A stretch of 64,000 bases of DNA from Brevundimonas bacteroides DSM 4726 (GCF_000701445.1 NZ_JNIX01000008.1:372001-436000), one strand, 5' to 3'. Shown: positions 26,519 through 35,236, counted from the first letter of the stretch. Notes: generated by a model not told the origin, from the sequence alone. Program-made: numbers and translations.

Positions 26519-27466
26519 TCAGGCCGGACGCGACGCGGCCTGTCTCAGCACCTCGACGTATCCGTTCGCCACCTCCATCCGCTGGCCCGGCTCGGTGGCG
26601 CGGACGGCACGATGGAGCCGGGGCAGGTTCCAGCACGGCACATGCATGAACAGGTGATGCTCGGCATGGAAGTTGACCCAGTAGGGGGCGATGAAGGCCC
26701 GCTCGCACCAGCGGGCGCGGGTCGTGCGGGCGGCGCGGAAGGGGTCGTCGGCCGAACCCTCGACACAGGCGTGCTCGGCGATGTTCCGGAGCCGCGTCAC
26801 CAGCGGAAACCAGGTCGCCATCGGCAGAAGCCACAGGGCGAAGAAGGCCCACCAGACGCCCAGCAGGCTTAGAACCACCAGCAGGCCCGCGTTCCAGATC
26901 AGAAAGGCGGCGACCGACCGACCGGTCACGATGGCGTCGTACGCATGGGCGTCTTCGTTGGCACCCGAGCGACCCCGCAACGCCGCCAGCGGAAGGAGCA
27001 CCCTCTGCTTGAAGAAGGTCTGGGCGGTCAGATCGCGGATCATTTTGCGCCGAAGGGACGCCCGGCTGACCGGGAATGGGGCCGCGAGCATCAGGTCCGG
27101 GTCCTCCGGCTGCTGGGCGAAGCGGTGATGGGCCAGGTGATAGGGCCGATAGGCGGTCAGTGACGCCCCGATAGGCACGGCACACAGCCACTGCCCGAGG
27201 AAATCGTTGAGCTTCAGGTTGGGGACCAGGGCGCCGTGGGCCGCCTCGTGCATCAGGATGGCGAGGCCCAACTGTCGCGCGCCGATGACCATGACACACA
27301 GCGGTATCAAGATCGGCTGCCAGACGCCGATGGCGACCGCTGCGGCGATCACGCCCCAGCAGTGGAGCACCAGCAGCGGCCCCTTCCACCAGGAGCGAGC
27401 CTGAAACGGCGCCCAGGCATCGGGCGTGAACACGGCGGACGGCGAAACACGAGGCGCGGCGGGCAT
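26519..27466 (-). CDS. Fatty acid desaturase family membrane protein
   Basis: 315 residues from ATG 27466. Three His boxes for the di-iron site are visible: HEAAHG, HLAHH and HAEHH, interleaved with about four to five membrane helices (LLVLHCWGVIAAAVAIG; LIPLCVMVIGAR; FLIWNAGLLVVLSLLGVWWAFFALWLL). The order matches membrane acyl-lipid or carotenoid desaturase/hydroxylases; substrate is undetermined. It is divergent from the membrane-protein/XRE pair, with the predicted XRE operators lying in the shared intergenic space 52-79 bases from its start. Confidence 0.85.
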   Translation of the reverse strand: MPAAPRVSPSAVFTPDAWAPFQARSWWKGPLLVLHCWGVIAAAVAIGVWQPILIPLCVMVIGARQLGLAILMHEAAHGALVPNLKLNDFLGQWLCAVPIGASLTAYRPYHLAHHRFAQQPEDPDLMLAAPFPVSRASLRRKMIRDLTAQTFFKQRVLLPLAALRGRSGANEDAHAYDAIVTGRSVAAFLIWNAGLLVVLSLLGVWWAFFALWLLPMATWFPLVTRLRNIAEHACVEGSADDPFRAARTTRARWCERAFIAPYWVNFHAEHHLFMHVPCWNLPRLHRAVRATEPGQRMEVANGYVEVLRQAASRPA

Positions 27467-27517
27467 GAGCCCCAACCTAGCAAAGGACCGCGGATGAATC
27501 GACCGTACGGCATAGAT

Positions 27518-27533
27518 GTCAGGTTGACATGAC
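27518..27533. promoter_or_regulatory. Operator-like palindrome GTCAGG-N4-CATGAC (copy 1)
   Basis: One of three copies of a 16-base dyad (see 27545 and 28183). It overlaps a TTGACA -35 hexamer at 27524-27529. It lies between the desaturase and the membrane-protein/XRE operon, so could affect both. Confidence 0.6.
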
Positions 27534-27553
27534 ATTCCATTGGTGTCAGGTAT
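27524..27553 (+). promoter_or_regulatory. Predicted promoter of the membrane-protein/XRE operon
   Basis: TTGACA at 27524-27529 is a perfect -35; the best -10 about 18 bases on is AGGTAT (27548-27553). The two operator copies cover the -35 and -10 respectively, the layout expected for autorepression by the XRE protein. Confidence 0.5.
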
Positions 27554-27560
27554 GCATGAC
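27545..27560. promoter_or_regulatory. Operator-like palindrome GTCAGG-N4-CATGAC (copy 2)
   Basis: Same dyad as copy 1, 27 bases further on, differing only in the 4-base spacer. It overlaps the predicted -10 region and ends 18 bases before the ATG at 27579. Confidence 0.6.
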
Positions 27561-27578
27561 TTCCACGGAGTTCACGCC

Positions 27579-27980
27579 ATGTCCAGTCTCGTCGCACCGG
27601 AAGGCGCCAACAGACGCTATGTGGTCCGCACGTTGGCATTCATGACCGGCTACGTCGCCGTCAACGTGGCCGCCATCCTCGGGGCTTTCGACGAGATCAT
27701 CGGCACGCCTGCCGGGATGCTTCTCGGCCTCGCGGTGGCAGCGCCGATCGCCGGCCAGATCTGGGCCACCGTGGCCTTCATGAACGAGGCCGACGAGTTC
27801 ATGCGGACGCTGATGGCCAAACGCTTCATCGTCGCGGCCGGGCTGGCTTTCGCCCTGTTCTCGGGATGGGGATTCATGGAAAGCTATGGCGACGCGCCCC
27901 ATGCGCCGGGCTGGATCGTCTACGCCCTGTTCTGGGGCCTGTACGGGCTCGTCACTCCGTTCATCCGGACCAGCCGGTGA
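27579..27980 (+). CDS. Small multi-pass membrane protein paired with XRE regulator
   Basis: 133 residues from ATG 27579 (GGAG 8 bases upstream). About four hydrophobic segments are visible: TLAFMTGYVAVNVAAILGAF, MLLGLAVAAPIAGQIWATVA, FIVAAGLAFALFSGWGFM and GWIVYALFWGLYGLVTPFI. The gene overlaps the XRE regulator as GTGA. Pairs of a small four-helix membrane protein and a short XRE regulator are frequent in bacteria; the membrane member may be a signal sensor or a target of the regulator. Function unknown. Confidence 0.8.
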   Translation: MSSLVAPEGANRRYVVRTLAFMTGYVAVNVAAILGAFDEIIGTPAGMLLGLAVAAPIAGQIWATVAFMNEADEFMRTLMAKRFIVAAGLAFALFSGWGFMESYGDAPHAPGWIVYALFWGLYGLVTPFIRTSR

Positions 27981-28192
27981 AGAACCGCATGAAGGAACTC
28001 CGCTCGCAACGCGGCTGGACCCAGGAGCAGCTGGGCCGCGCCATCGGGGTCTCGCGCCAGGCGGTCAACGCGCTCGAGACCGAGAAGCACGACCCCTCGC
28101 TGGACCTCGCCTACCGCATCTCCGCCGTCTTCGGGGAGCCGGTGGAGGCCATCTTCACCAACCCTCACGCGCCTGACACCCTGTCAGGCTAA
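27977..28192 (+). CDS. Short XRE-family transcriptional regulator
   Basis: 71 residues from GTG 27977 (VKNRMKELRSQRGWTQEQLG); the ATG at 27989 is an alternative, but the GTGA overlap with the upstream gene and the conserved MKNR start favour GTG. The helix-turn-helix covers most of the chain (TQEQLGRAIGVSRQAVNALE), ending AVFGEPVEAIF, as in the YozG/YgzD-type single-domain regulators. It has no sensor domain. Three copies of a common dyad flank its operon and the next gene, suggesting autoregulation. Confidence 0.88.
   Translation: MKNRMKELRSQRGWTQEQLGRAIGVSRQAVNALETEKHDPSLDLAYRISAVFGEPVEAIFTNPHAPDTLSG
28172..28188 (+). repeat. Stem-loop CCTGACA-CCC-TGTCAGG at the XRE 3' end
   Basis: Perfect 7-bp arms with a 3-base loop inside the last codons of the XRE gene. 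Its right arm is shared with the adjacent operator copy at 28183, so this may be part of a compound operator rather than a terminator; no T tract follows. Confidence 0.5.
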
Positions 28193-28198
28193 CCTGAC
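28183..28198. promoter_or_regulatory. Operator-like palindrome GTCAGG-N4-CCTGAC (copy 3)
   Basis: Perfect version of the dyad, overlapping the XRE stop codon and ending 14 bases before the ATG of the exported hydrolase. It suggests that the hydrolase at 28213 belongs to the same regulon. Confidence 0.6.
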
Positions 28199-28212
28199 CA
28201 AAACGACACGCC

Positions 28213-29139
28213 ATGCCGAACACCGCCCAACCCGGGCGCGAAATCCTGCGCGCCCTGTGCCTGGCCGCCGCCATGGCCGCCGCGCCGCTCTCACTCGCCG
28301 CCCTGCCGGGCGTCGCAGTCGCCCAGAGCGCGCCGGCCTTCGCCTCCAGTCGGCTGTCGGTCGAGGTCGTCGGATCGGGCCCCGACGTCATCCTGATCCC
28401 CGGCCTGGCGTCATCGCGCGAGGTCTGGCGGCCCCTTGCCGATCGGCTGAAGGCAACTCACCGCGTGCACATGGTCCAGCTGGCCGGCTTCGCGGGCGAG
28501 CCCTGGATTCACGGCCACGGCCCCTTCGTCGAGCCCGAGGTCGCGGAAGTGGCGCGCTACATCCGGGTCGCGGGCCTGGAGCGCCCGGCCATCATCGGCC
28601 ACTCCATGGGTGGCCTGACGGGTCTCCTGCTCGCACAGCGCCACCCGGATCGCATCGGCCGCGTCATGATCGTCGACGCCCTGCCTTTCTACTCGGCCCT
28701 GTTCGGCCCCGGGATCACGTCAGACAACGCCCGGCCCTTCGCTGACCAGGCGCGGGCGGGCGTCCTCGCCGCCTCGGACGACGCATTCCGCCAGCAGCAG
28801 GTGCAATCCGCCGTGGGCCTGGCCCGAGACCCGGCGATCCGCGAGCGGATGGTGGAGTGGTCGATGGCCAGCGACCGGCGCGCCTTCGCCGCCGCCTTCC
28901 ACGACGTCATGACCACCGATGCGCGTCCGGGTCTCGCGGCCATGACCACGCCCGTTACAGTCCTCTACGCCACCGACGCCGACGGCGGTCCGCCGCCCGC
29001 CATGGCCGAGGCGCTCTGGACGCGGGAGTATGCGACCCTGCCGGGCGTGAAGCTCGTCCGCATCGACGGGGCGAGGCACTTCATCATGGCCGATCAGCCG
29101 GCGCTGTTCGACGCGGCGGTGGACGAATTCCTGCGCTGA
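28213..29139 (+). CDS. Exported alpha/beta hydrolase
   Basis: 308 residues. A signal peptide covers about residues 1-38 (ALCLAAAMAAAPLSLAALPG...VAVAQS). The hydrolase fold shows the oxyanion region ILIPGLASSREVW, nucleophile elbow GHSMGG and a C-terminal His in GARHFIM. Best matches in style are periplasmic esterase/lipase-like or aminoacrylate-hydrolase-like proteins; substrate unknown. It starts 20 bases after the XRE gene and is preceded by the third operator copy, so co-regulation is likely. It ends 4 bases from the converging lipoprotein gene. Confidence 0.82.
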   Translation: MPNTAQPGREILRALCLAAAMAAAPLSLAALPGVAVAQSAPAFASSRLSVEVVGSGPDVILIPGLASSREVWRPLADRLKATHRVHMVQLAGFAGEPWIHGHGPFVEPEVAEVARYIRVAGLERPAIIGHSMGGLTGLLLAQRHPDRIGRVMIVDALPFYSALFGPGITSDNARPFADQARAGVLAASDDAFRQQQVQSAVGLARDPAIRERMVEWSMASDRRAFAAAFHDVMTTDARPGLAAMTTPVTVLYATDADGGPPPAMAEALWTREYATLPGVKLVRIDGARHFIMADQPALFDAAVDEFLR

Positions 29140-29143
29140 GGCG

Positions 29144-29968
29144 TCAGGCGGCGGGCTTCAACCCGCCGCCGAACTCACCCGCATAGGCCGGGGCGATCAG
29201 GGCGCGGAAGGCCGAGAGCGGCACGCTGACCTCATAGGACCCGGCCGCGTAGGGTCCCACGATGTAGGGGCCCACGAGGAAGGTCAGGCCGCCCGCCTTG
29301 CCGGGCTCGGTCGAGGCCGCCAGCACGAACGGCGTCTCCATCGCGCGCGGGCATTTCCAAGTGCCGTCGCCGGTCAGGGTGACGGTCTCGGCCGACGGGT
29401 CGCGGCGGCGCTTTTCGGCGTTGATGGCGGCGCACAGGGCCTGGTCCAGAGCGGTGAAGTCGGCGGGTTTGACGAACAGATCCGCCGCCGCGATCTCGCG
29501 CTTGAGAGCCTTGTCCCACAGCACCGCGCCATACTGGGCGTTCGGGTGGGCGCCGCCTGTGAACTCCGAAACCGTCCGCATCAGGCTGAACAGCTTGGCG
29601 GTCTCGGCGCCCGGCGTGAATTCGATGGTCTTGTCGTAGGGCGGCAGGCCCTCGTCGCCCCCGGCCTCGGTGCGGTCGGCCTGGGCGCCCTCCGCGAAGG
29701 TGCGCAGGTCGCGCACATTGGCGGCGTAGAGACGGGCGTGCAGGTCCGGCTGGCTGCGCAGCGCGATCGGCAGGGTCAGGCTGACCTCGGCGTAGGGCGT
29801 CTTGGATTCGAACGCCATCGGCGCGGCGGCTTCGGCCGGGGTCACCACCGCCGCTTCGCCGGAGGCGGGCGTCGCATTGGCCGCTTTCTCCGGACGATCA
29901 CGGTTGCACGCGCCGAGCGCGGCGAGCGCGATCAACGAAACGGCCAGCAGGCGGGGACGGGCGAACAT
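29144..29968 (-). CDS. Lipoprotein with DUF3298/DUF4163-like (RsiV-type) domain
   Basis: 274 residues from ATG 29968. A lipobox (LIALAALGAC) marks acylation at Cys20; a Pro/Ala linker follows to about residue 50. The globular part starts TPYAEVSLTLPIALRSQPDL and contains EFTGGAHPNAQY, the characteristic DUF3298 motif, with the C terminus GPYAAGSYEVSVPLSAF. This domain is found in RsiV and in many exported proteins of unknown role. It is followed downstream by the end of the converging hydrolase gene and preceded by ubiA 16 bases upstream. Confidence 0.82.
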   Translation of the reverse strand: MFARPRLLAVSLIALAALGACNRDRPEKAANATPASGEAAVVTPAEAAAPMAFESKTPYAEVSLTLPIALRSQPDLHARLYAANVRDLRTFAEGAQADRTEAGGDEGLPPYDKTIEFTPGAETAKLFSLMRTVSEFTGGAHPNAQYGAVLWDKALKREIAAADLFVKPADFTALDQALCAAINAEKRRRDPSAETVTLTGDGTWKCPRAMETPFVLAASTEPGKAGGLTFLVGPYIVGPYAAGSYEVSVPLSAFRALIAPAYAGEFGGGLKPAA

Positions 29969-29984
29969 GGTCAGGTCTCTCCGG

Positions 29985-30914
29985 TCAGAGCGATACCGAT
30001 AGCGCACCGGCGCCGATCGCCGCCAGCAGGATCAGGCCCGCGTCACGGTTCGACTTGAACAGCCGAAGGGCCAAGGGGCCGTCCTCGGGCCGCAGCCGCC
30101 AGACCTGCCAGGCGAGGTGGGCAGCGTAGACGGCGAGGCCAACGAAGAAGAGCGGCCACAGCCCCGCCGCCACGCCTGCCAGTCCCGCGCAAAGGGTTGC
30201 TCCGACGTAGAAGACCGCGACACCGGTGCGAACACCTGACCCGAGCCTTCGGGCGGTAGACTTCACACCGACCAGAGCGTCGTCCTCGATGTCCTGAAGC
30301 GCATAGACGGTGTCATAGCCGAGCGTCCAGAACACACCGCCGATCCAGAGCAGGACCGAGGTGGCCGTGACCTGCCCCGTCACGGCTGCGAACCCCATCA
30401 GCGCGCCCCAGTTGAAGGTGATCCCCAGCCACGCCTGCGGCCACCAGGTGATGCGCTTCATGAAGGGATAGGCCGCGACGAGCGCCAGCGAACCAAGGCC
30501 CAGCAGGATCGCCGTCCCGCCCAGTGTCAGCAGGATCAGGAAGGCGACCAGGCTACAGGCGACGATGAAGGCCCACGCCTGCTTGACGCTGATCTGGCCG
30601 GACGCGACCGGCCGTCCCGCCGTGCGCGCGACCTGCCGGTCGATGTCGCGGTCGACGATATCATTGAAGGCGCAGCCCGCCGCCCGCATCAGGCAGGCCC
30701 CGATGCCGAAGCCGAGGAACAGCCAGGCGTCGTAGGGACCGGGTGCGCGGCCCGCGGCCGCGAGCGCCAGGGCGATCCCCTGCCAGCCCGGCAGCAGCAG
30801 CAGCCAGACGCCCACCGGACGGTCAAACCGGCCCAGCTTCAGCCAGGGCTTCCAGGCCTCGGGCGCGCGGGCGTCGACCCAGTTTCGACCGGCGTCGGGG
30901 AGAGGAGCGGACAT
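29985..30914 (-). CDS. ubiA: 4-hydroxybenzoate polyprenyltransferase
   Basis: 309 residues, the usual size. It attaches the polyprenyl chain to 4-hydroxybenzoate in ubiquinone synthesis, in the inner membrane. The first Asp-rich motif is present as NDIVDRDIDRQVARTAGRP, the second as YALQDIEDD, among eight to nine hydrophobic helices (VWLLLLPGWQGIALALAAAG; FIVACSLVAFLILLTLGG). Start ATG 30914. The DUF3298 lipoprotein follows on the same strand after 16 bases. Confidence 0.95.
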   Translation of the reverse strand: MSAPLPDAGRNWVDARAPEAWKPWLKLGRFDRPVGVWLLLLPGWQGIALALAAAGRAPGPYDAWLFLGFGIGACLMRAAGCAFNDIVDRDIDRQVARTAGRPVASGQISVKQAWAFIVACSLVAFLILLTLGGTAILLGLGSLALVAAYPFMKRITWWPQAWLGITFNWGALMGFAAVTGQVTATSVLLWIGGVFWTLGYDTVYALQDIEDDALVGVKSTARRLGSGVRTGVAVFYVGATLCAGLAGVAAGLWPLFFVGLAVYAAHLAWQVWRLRPEDGPLALRLFKSNRDAGLILLAAIGAGALSVSL

Positions 30915-30950
30915 GGGCGGGGGATAGCACCCCCGAGCGGCCTCGTCAGG

Positions 30951-31409
30951 TCAGGGCGCGATGCGCTTCTGCGCGTCAAACAGCAGGAACAGGCAAATGG
31001 CCAGAAGCCCGATGTCCTTGGCCAGGAACTGACCCGTCGAACCCAGGGCGGGGAAGGCATAGCCCTCGGCCACGATGCCCGGTGCGGTGAAGAAGAAGCT
31101 GAGTGTCACCAGAAAGGTCGCCACGCCCATCAGGGCCCCGACCAGACCAGCGAAGGGGAAGCGTCCACCCAGCGCGATCAGCACCCCGGCCGCAATCTCT
31201 AGAACGCCGATGACATTGGACGCGCCCTGAACTCCGACCAGGGGATAGAGCCAACCGAACAGCCAGTAGGTCTCTGCGATGCCCTTCACGCCCTCGGCCT
31301 CGTACGGCAGGAACTTCATGTAGCCGAACCAAAGGAAGATCACGACGATCCCGGCCCGGAGGAAGGCACGGGCGTCGAGGCGTGAGGGAGCGGCGTCGGC
31401 GAAGGTCAT
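30951..31409 (-). CDS. DUF417 family membrane protein (YkgB-like)
   Basis: 152 residues from ATG 31409; an in-frame ATG at 31442 would add 11 residues and cannot be excluded, as neither has a clear ribosome site. Four hydrophobic segments and the signature LRAGIVVIFLWFGYMKFLPYEAEGV...VGVLEIAAGVLI match DUF417 (E. coli YkgB). Family members are inner-membrane proteins linked to stress or chlorine-responsive genes (RclC in E. coli). Here no rcl genes are adjacent, and function is open. Confidence 0.8.
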   Translation of the reverse strand: MTFADAAPSRLDARAFLRAGIVVIFLWFGYMKFLPYEAEGVKGIAETYWLFGWLYPLVGVQGASNVIGVLEIAAGVLIALGGRFPFAGLVGALMGVATFLVTLSFFFTAPGIVAEGYAFPALGSTGQFLAKDIGLLAICLFLLFDAQKRIAP

Positions 31410-31476
31410 GAGCGGGCCCGAACGGTTGCGGTCGGCCGCCATTCGCCGCCCCGCCCGGAACGGTTACGCTTGAAAC

Positions 31477-31926
31477 CTACCCCCGACGTACCAGCACTAC
31501 CCCGGCGATCACCAAGGCGACGCCCGCCACCCGCGTCAGACTGATCGGCGCGCGCGGCACCCCCAGGGCGCCGAAATGATCCAGCACCAGGCTGATCAAC
31601 AGCTGCCCCGCCACCATCAGGGTGATAGTCGTCGCCACACCCAGCCGCGGCACCGCCCAGGCCGCCGCCACCACGAAGACCGCGCCGTACAGGCCGCCGA
31701 TCCAGGCATAGGGCGGCAGGCCCCTGACCGCCGTCATGTCGGGCCTCGCGTGCAGAAACGCCGCGACGATCCCCAACGCCGCAGTGCCGACGGCGAAGGA
31801 TACGAAGGCGGCGTTGACCGGCCCGGCCACCGCCCCCGCCAGCTTGGCGTTCGTCGGCGCCTGTAAGGCGGTGGCGCCGCCCGCCAGCACGACGGCGATC
31901 ATGGCGATCCAGGGTCCGAGATTCAT
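31477..31926 (-). CDS. DMT-superfamily membrane protein (YdcZ/DUF606)
   Basis: 149 residues. Five hydrophobic helices with the internal signature ATALQAPTNAKLAGAVAGPVNAAFVSFAVGT and GLPPYAWIGGLYGAVFVVAAAWAVPRLG match the DUF606/YdcZ branch of the drug/metabolite transporter superfamily. Substrate unknown. It lies 9 bases after the NUDIX gene on the same strand. Confidence 0.85.
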   Translation of the reverse strand: MNLGPWIAMIAVVLAGGATALQAPTNAKLAGAVAGPVNAAFVSFAVGTAALGIVAAFLHARPDMTAVRGLPPYAWIGGLYGAVFVVAAAWAVPRLGVATTITLMVAGQLLISLVLDHFGALGVPRAPISLTRVAGVALVIAGVVLVRRG

Positions 31927-31935
31927 GGCTTCCCC

Positions 31936-32406
31936 CTACCAGAGCGGATCGACGGGCGCGCCGCCGAAGATTTCCGCCAACCGCGCCCGCGTCGAACGAT
32001 GGGCGTCGGCCGGCAGGGCGTTCGGGTCGAACCACCGGGCCTCGGCGATCTCTCCCCGATGAGTCATCTCGCCGACCTCGAAGGCGTCGAAGCGGTAGAC
32101 GAGCACATGGTCGCCGCGAAAAAACCGCTCGTTGGAATGGACCGAGAGCAGGCGGCCGGGCGCGATCGCCTTCAGCCCCGTCTCCTCGAACAGTTCGCGC
32201 GCGGCCGCGTCGCCGATCGTCTCGCCGCGATCCACCCCCCCGCCCGGCAGCCACCAGCCTTCCAGATAGGTGTGGCGCACCAGCATGACGCGGCCTTCTT
32301 CGTCGACCGCGACCGCGCGCACGCCAAGCGTCATGCCCCGGCTGGCCCGCGACACCGCGAAGAACAGGGGCCGGGTCAAGGGTTCGATTCGAACGCGCCA
32401 ATTCAT
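31936..32406 (-). CDS. NUDIX hydrolase
   Basis: 156 residues from ATG 32406 (MNWRVRIEPLTRP); ATG 32418 is an alternative 4 codons earlier. The Nudix box GGGVDRGETIGDAAARELFEETGL fits the consensus Gx5Ex7REUxEExGU without gaps. Family members hydrolyse nucleoside diphosphate derivatives; the preceding HTYLEGWWLPGGG pattern is common among ADP-ribose/DUF-like members but does not fix the substrate. It is divergent from the ars operon, with 72 bases between start codons. Confidence 0.88.
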   Translation of the reverse strand: MNWRVRIEPLTRPLFFAVSRASRGMTLGVRAVAVDEEGRVMLVRHTYLEGWWLPGGGVDRGETIGDAAARELFEETGLKAIAPGRLLSVHSNERFFRGDHVLVYRFDAFEVGEMTHRGEIAEARWFDPNALPADAHRSTRARLAEIFGGAPVDPLW

Positions 32407-32478
32407 TGCACCACGCATGCCAGACTTCGCCTTCGCGCCCAACTTTGCGACAGGCATTAGTTCGATTATGCTGGAAAT

Positions 32479-32814
32479 ATGGAATCAACTCACGCCCTGC
32501 TGGCGCTCGCCGCCCTGGCCCAGCCGACGCGGCTGGATGTGGTGCGAAGCCTGGTCCGCGTCGCCCCGGACGGCCTGGCCGCCGGCGTCCTGGCCGAGAG
32601 GCTGGTGGTCCCCGCCAATACCCTGTCAGCCCATCTCAACGTCCTCTCCCACGCCGGACTGGTCGTATCCGAGCGGTCCAGCCGGTCGATCGTCTATCGG
32701 GTGTCGCTGGACCGGCTGCGCGGCCTGATCCTGTTCCTGCTCGAGGACTGCTGCGCAGGTCGCGCGGAGCTGTGCGAACCCCTTCTGGCCGATCTGGCCG
32801 TCTGCCGCGCGTGA
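32479..32814 (+). CDS. arsR: ArsR-family arsenic-responsive repressor
   Basis: 111 residues. Winged helix-turn-helix with the recognition region ANTLSAHLNVLSHAGLVVSERSSRSIVY; cysteines occur late in the chain as EDCCAG, ELCEP and AVCRA, which can bind As(III)/Sb(III) as in the C-terminal-Cys ArsR subgroup. It leads arsC-acr3-arsH and probably represses them. Upstream, TTCGA-N6-TGGAA (32461-32475) is a weak dyad overlapping the leader. ATG 32479. Confidence 0.9.
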   Translation: MESTHALLALAALAQPTRLDVVRSLVRVAPDGLAAGVLAERLVVPANTLSAHLNVLSHAGLVVSERSSRSIVYRVSLDRLRGLILFLLEDCCAGRAELCEPLLADLAVCRA

Positions 32815-32820
32815 GGTCCC

Positions 32821-33243
32821 ATGGACGTCGTCATCTATCACAACCCCGCCTGCGGAACGTCGCGCAACACCCTGGCCCTGATCCGGCATGTCGGGATCGA
32901 GCCGCATGTCGTCGAGTATCTGAAGAGCCCGCCCAGCCGCGCCCTGATCGCCCAGATGGCGGCCCGCGCCGGCGAGCCGTTGCGGGCGTTGCTGCGCGAG
33001 AAGGGCACGCCCTTCGCTGAGCTGGGGCTGGACGATCCCGGCCTGACCGACGACCAGCTGTTGGACGCCATAGAGACGCATCCGATCCTGCTGAACCGGC
33101 CCATCGTGGTGACGCCGCGCGGCGTGAGACTGTGCCGCCCATCCGAGGGCGTGCTGGACCTCCTGCCCGAAGACGGTCTCCAGCCCTTCATCAAGGAAGA
33201 CGGCGAGGTCGTGATCGACGAGGACGGACTCAGGGTCCGGTGA
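32821..33243 (+). CDS. arsC: Arsenate reductase, glutaredoxin-coupled type
   Basis: 140 residues. The N-terminal active-site segment [18 protein letters not shown] carries the catalytic Cys (residue 11), and the conserved Arg residues of the ArsC fold are in [29 protein letters not shown]. It reduces arsenate to arsenite with glutathione/glutaredoxin, preparing it for export by Acr3. It starts 6 bases after arsR and its stop overlaps the acr3 start by one base (TGATG). Confidence 0.94.
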   Translation: MDVVIYHNPACGTSRNTLALIRHVGIEPHVVEYLKSPPSRALIAQMAARAGEPLRALLREKGTPFAELGLDDPGLTDDQLLDAIETHPILLNRPIVVTPRGVRLCRPSEGVLDLLPEDGLQPFIKEDGEVVIDEDGLRVR

Positions 33244-34331
33244 TGGTCGATACCCCGATCATCAACGCCGACACGCCCCGACGCCTGTCCTTCCTCGAGC
33301 GCTGGCTGACGCTGTGGATCTTCGCGGCGATGGGACTGGGCGTGTTGCTCGGCACGGTGGTCCCCGGCCTGCCCGCCTGGCTCGACGGCCTGTCGGTCGG
33401 ATCGACCAACATTGCGATCGCCATCGGCCTGATCCTGATGATGTATCCGCCCCTGGCCAAGGTGAAGTATGAGGAACTGCCCCGCGTTTTCGCCGACAAG
33501 CGGGTTCTGGCCCTGTCGCTGTTCCAGAACTGGGTGCTGGGCCCGGTCCTGATGTTCGCGCTGGCGGTGATCTTCCTGCGCGATCAGCCGGAGTACATGA
33601 CCGGCGTCATCCTGATCGGCCTGGCGCGCTGCATCGCCATGGTGCTGGTCTGGAACCAGCTGGCGCGGGGCGACAACCAGTATGTGGCCGGTCTGGTGGC
33701 CTTCAACTCGATCTTCCAGATCCTGTTCTTCAGCGCCTATGCCTGGTTCTTCCTCGCCTTCCTGCCGCCGCTGCTGGGGCTGGAGGGCAGCGTGGTGGAC
33801 ATCAGCGTCTGGACCATCGCCGGGGCTGTTATGGTCTATCTGGGTCTGCCCTTCCTCGCCGGCTTCATGACGCGCCGCGTCCTGATCGCCCGCAAGGGAG
33901 CCGACTGGTACAAGACGCGCTTCCTGCCGCGGATCGGCCCGATCACCCTGATCGCGCTGCTGTTCACCATCGTGGCCATGTTCAGTCTCAAGGGGGGCGA
34001 CGTCGTCGCCCTGCCGCTGGATGCCCTGCGCATCGCCATTCCGCTGACGATCTATTTCCTGGTCATGTTCGTGGTCAGCTTCCTGATGGGGCGGCTGATC
34101 GAGGCAGATTATCCGCGCACGACGGCGCTGGCCTTCACCGCCGCCTCCAACAACTTCGAACTGGCCATCGCCGTGGCCATCGCCGCCTTCGGGCTGGCCA
34201 GCCCGGTAGCCTTCGCCGCCGTGATCGGTCCTCTGGTCGAGGTGCCGGTGCTGATCCTGCTGGTCTCGGTCGCCCTGTGGCTGGGGCGACGCTACTTTCC
34301 GGCCACGGCTCCGGCCGGGGACGCCCGCTGA
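33243..34331 (+). CDS. acr3: ACR3-family arsenite efflux permease
   Basis: 362 residues from ATG 33243. About ten membrane helices; the opening [23 protein letters not shown] is the Acr3 signature, as are ALFQ-type [14 protein letters not shown] and [16 protein letters not shown] with the conserved Cys used in As(III) transport. It exports arsenite using the proton gradient. Overlaps arsC by 1 base and arsH by 1 base (TGATG), so translation of the operon is coupled. Confidence 0.95.
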   Translation: MVDTPIINADTPRRLSFLERWLTLWIFAAMGLGVLLGTVVPGLPAWLDGLSVGSTNIAIAIGLILMMYPPLAKVKYEELPRVFADKRVLALSLFQNWVLGPVLMFALAVIFLRDQPEYMTGVILIGLARCIAMVLVWNQLARGDNQYVAGLVAFNSIFQILFFSAYAWFFLAFLPPLLGLEGSVVDISVWTIAGAVMVYLGLPFLAGFMTRRVLIARKGADWYKTRFLPRIGPITLIALLFTIVAMFSLKGGDVVALPLDALRIAIPLTIYFLVMFVVSFLMGRLIEADYPRTTALAFTAASNNFELAIAVAIAAFGLASPVAFAAVIGPLVEVPVLILLVSVALWLGRRYFPATAPAGDAR

Positions 34332-35089
34332 TGGACCGGCTGCGCGATCTGCCCGATCCGGACCACCTGCCCGCGCTGGATCCCGCCTATCTGTCGACGC
34401 GGCCTGCGGCGGGGCTGGGGCCGCACGATCCCCCGCCGCGCATCCTGCTGCTTTACGGCTCGTTGCGAGAGCGATCCTATTCGCGCCTGTGCGTGGAGGA
34501 GGCGGCGCGGTTGCTGCGCCTCATGGGCTGCGAGACGCGCATCTTCGATCCCTCGGACCTGCCCTTGCCCGGCGCGCCCGGCGAGGACGACCACCCGGCC
34601 GTCCAGGAACTGCGCGCCCACGCCCTGTGGTCCGACGGCATGGTCTGGTCCAGCCCCGAACGCCACGGCCAGGTCTCGGGCCTGATGAAGCTCCAGATCG
34701 ACCATCTGCCGCTCAGCATAGGCGGGGTCCGCCCCACGCAGGGCCGCACTTTGGCGGTCATGCAGGTGTCGGGAGGGTCGCAGAGCTTCAACGCCGTCAA
34801 CACCCTGCGTCTGCTCGGCCGCTGGATGCGGATGATCACCATTCCCAACCAGTCCAGCGTCGCCAAGGCTTATCAGGAGTTCGACGAGGCCGGACGCATG
34901 AAGCCCTCGGCCTACTACGATCGCATCGTCGACGTGATGGAGGAACTGGTCCGCTTCACCGTGCTGACGCGGCCTCACGCCGCAGGGCTGGTCGACCGCT
35001 ATTCCGAGCGAAAGGCCGCCGGTGTCGGCGTTTCCGGGGCCGCCGAACTGTCCAGGCGCGACCTCGCCACCGCCGACCACGGAGCCTGA
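34331..35089 (+). CDS. arsH: ArsH, NADPH-dependent FMN oxidoreductase of arsenic resistance
   Basis: 252 residues from ATG 34331. The flavodoxin-like fold shows [17 protein letters not shown] (FMN phosphate loop), [22 protein letters not shown] and [24 protein letters not shown], which are diagnostic for ArsH. ArsH oxidises trivalent organoarsenicals and handles quinone/redox stress. It is the last gene of the four-gene ars operon; the start overlaps the acr3 stop. Confidence 0.94.
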   Translation: MDRLRDLPDPDHLPALDPAYLSTRPAAGLGPHDPPPRILLLYGSLRERSYSRLCVEEAARLLRLMGCETRIFDPSDLPLPGAPGEDDHPAVQELRAHALWSDGMVWSSPERHGQVSGLMKLQIDHLPLSIGGVRPTQGRTLAVMQVSGGSQSFNAVNTLRLLGRWMRMITIPNQSSVAKAYQEFDEAGRMKPSAYYDRIVDVMEELVRFTVLTRPHAAGLVDRYSERKAAGVGVSGAAELSRRDLATADHGA

Positions 35090-35155
35090 AAGCCTTTCGG
35101 ACGCTTGATGCGCGGGTCGCCGCATTCTATGGCGTCCAGCGAACAGGAGCATCCC

Positions 35156-35236
35156 ATGCTGGCTCTCGGCATCACCATCGGTTTCGTCGTCCTTCTGGCC
35201 GCTATCAACGCGCTCGAGTTCGGCCGGGTTGACTGA
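35156..35236 (+). CDS. 26-residue membrane micropeptide
   Basis: ATG 35156 to TGA 35236 encodes MLALGITIGFVVLLAAINAL followed by EFGRVD: a single hydrophobic helix with a short charged tail. AGGAG sits 6 bases before the start, one of the best ribosome sites in the window. The last 8 bases overlap the TTG start of the SDR gene downstream, so it may act as a leader that couples translation. Not recognised as a known family; it may be a single-pass inner-membrane peptide. The codon use (GC-rich third positions) fits a real gene. Confidence 0.6.
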   Translation: MLALGITIGFVVLLAAINALEFGRVD

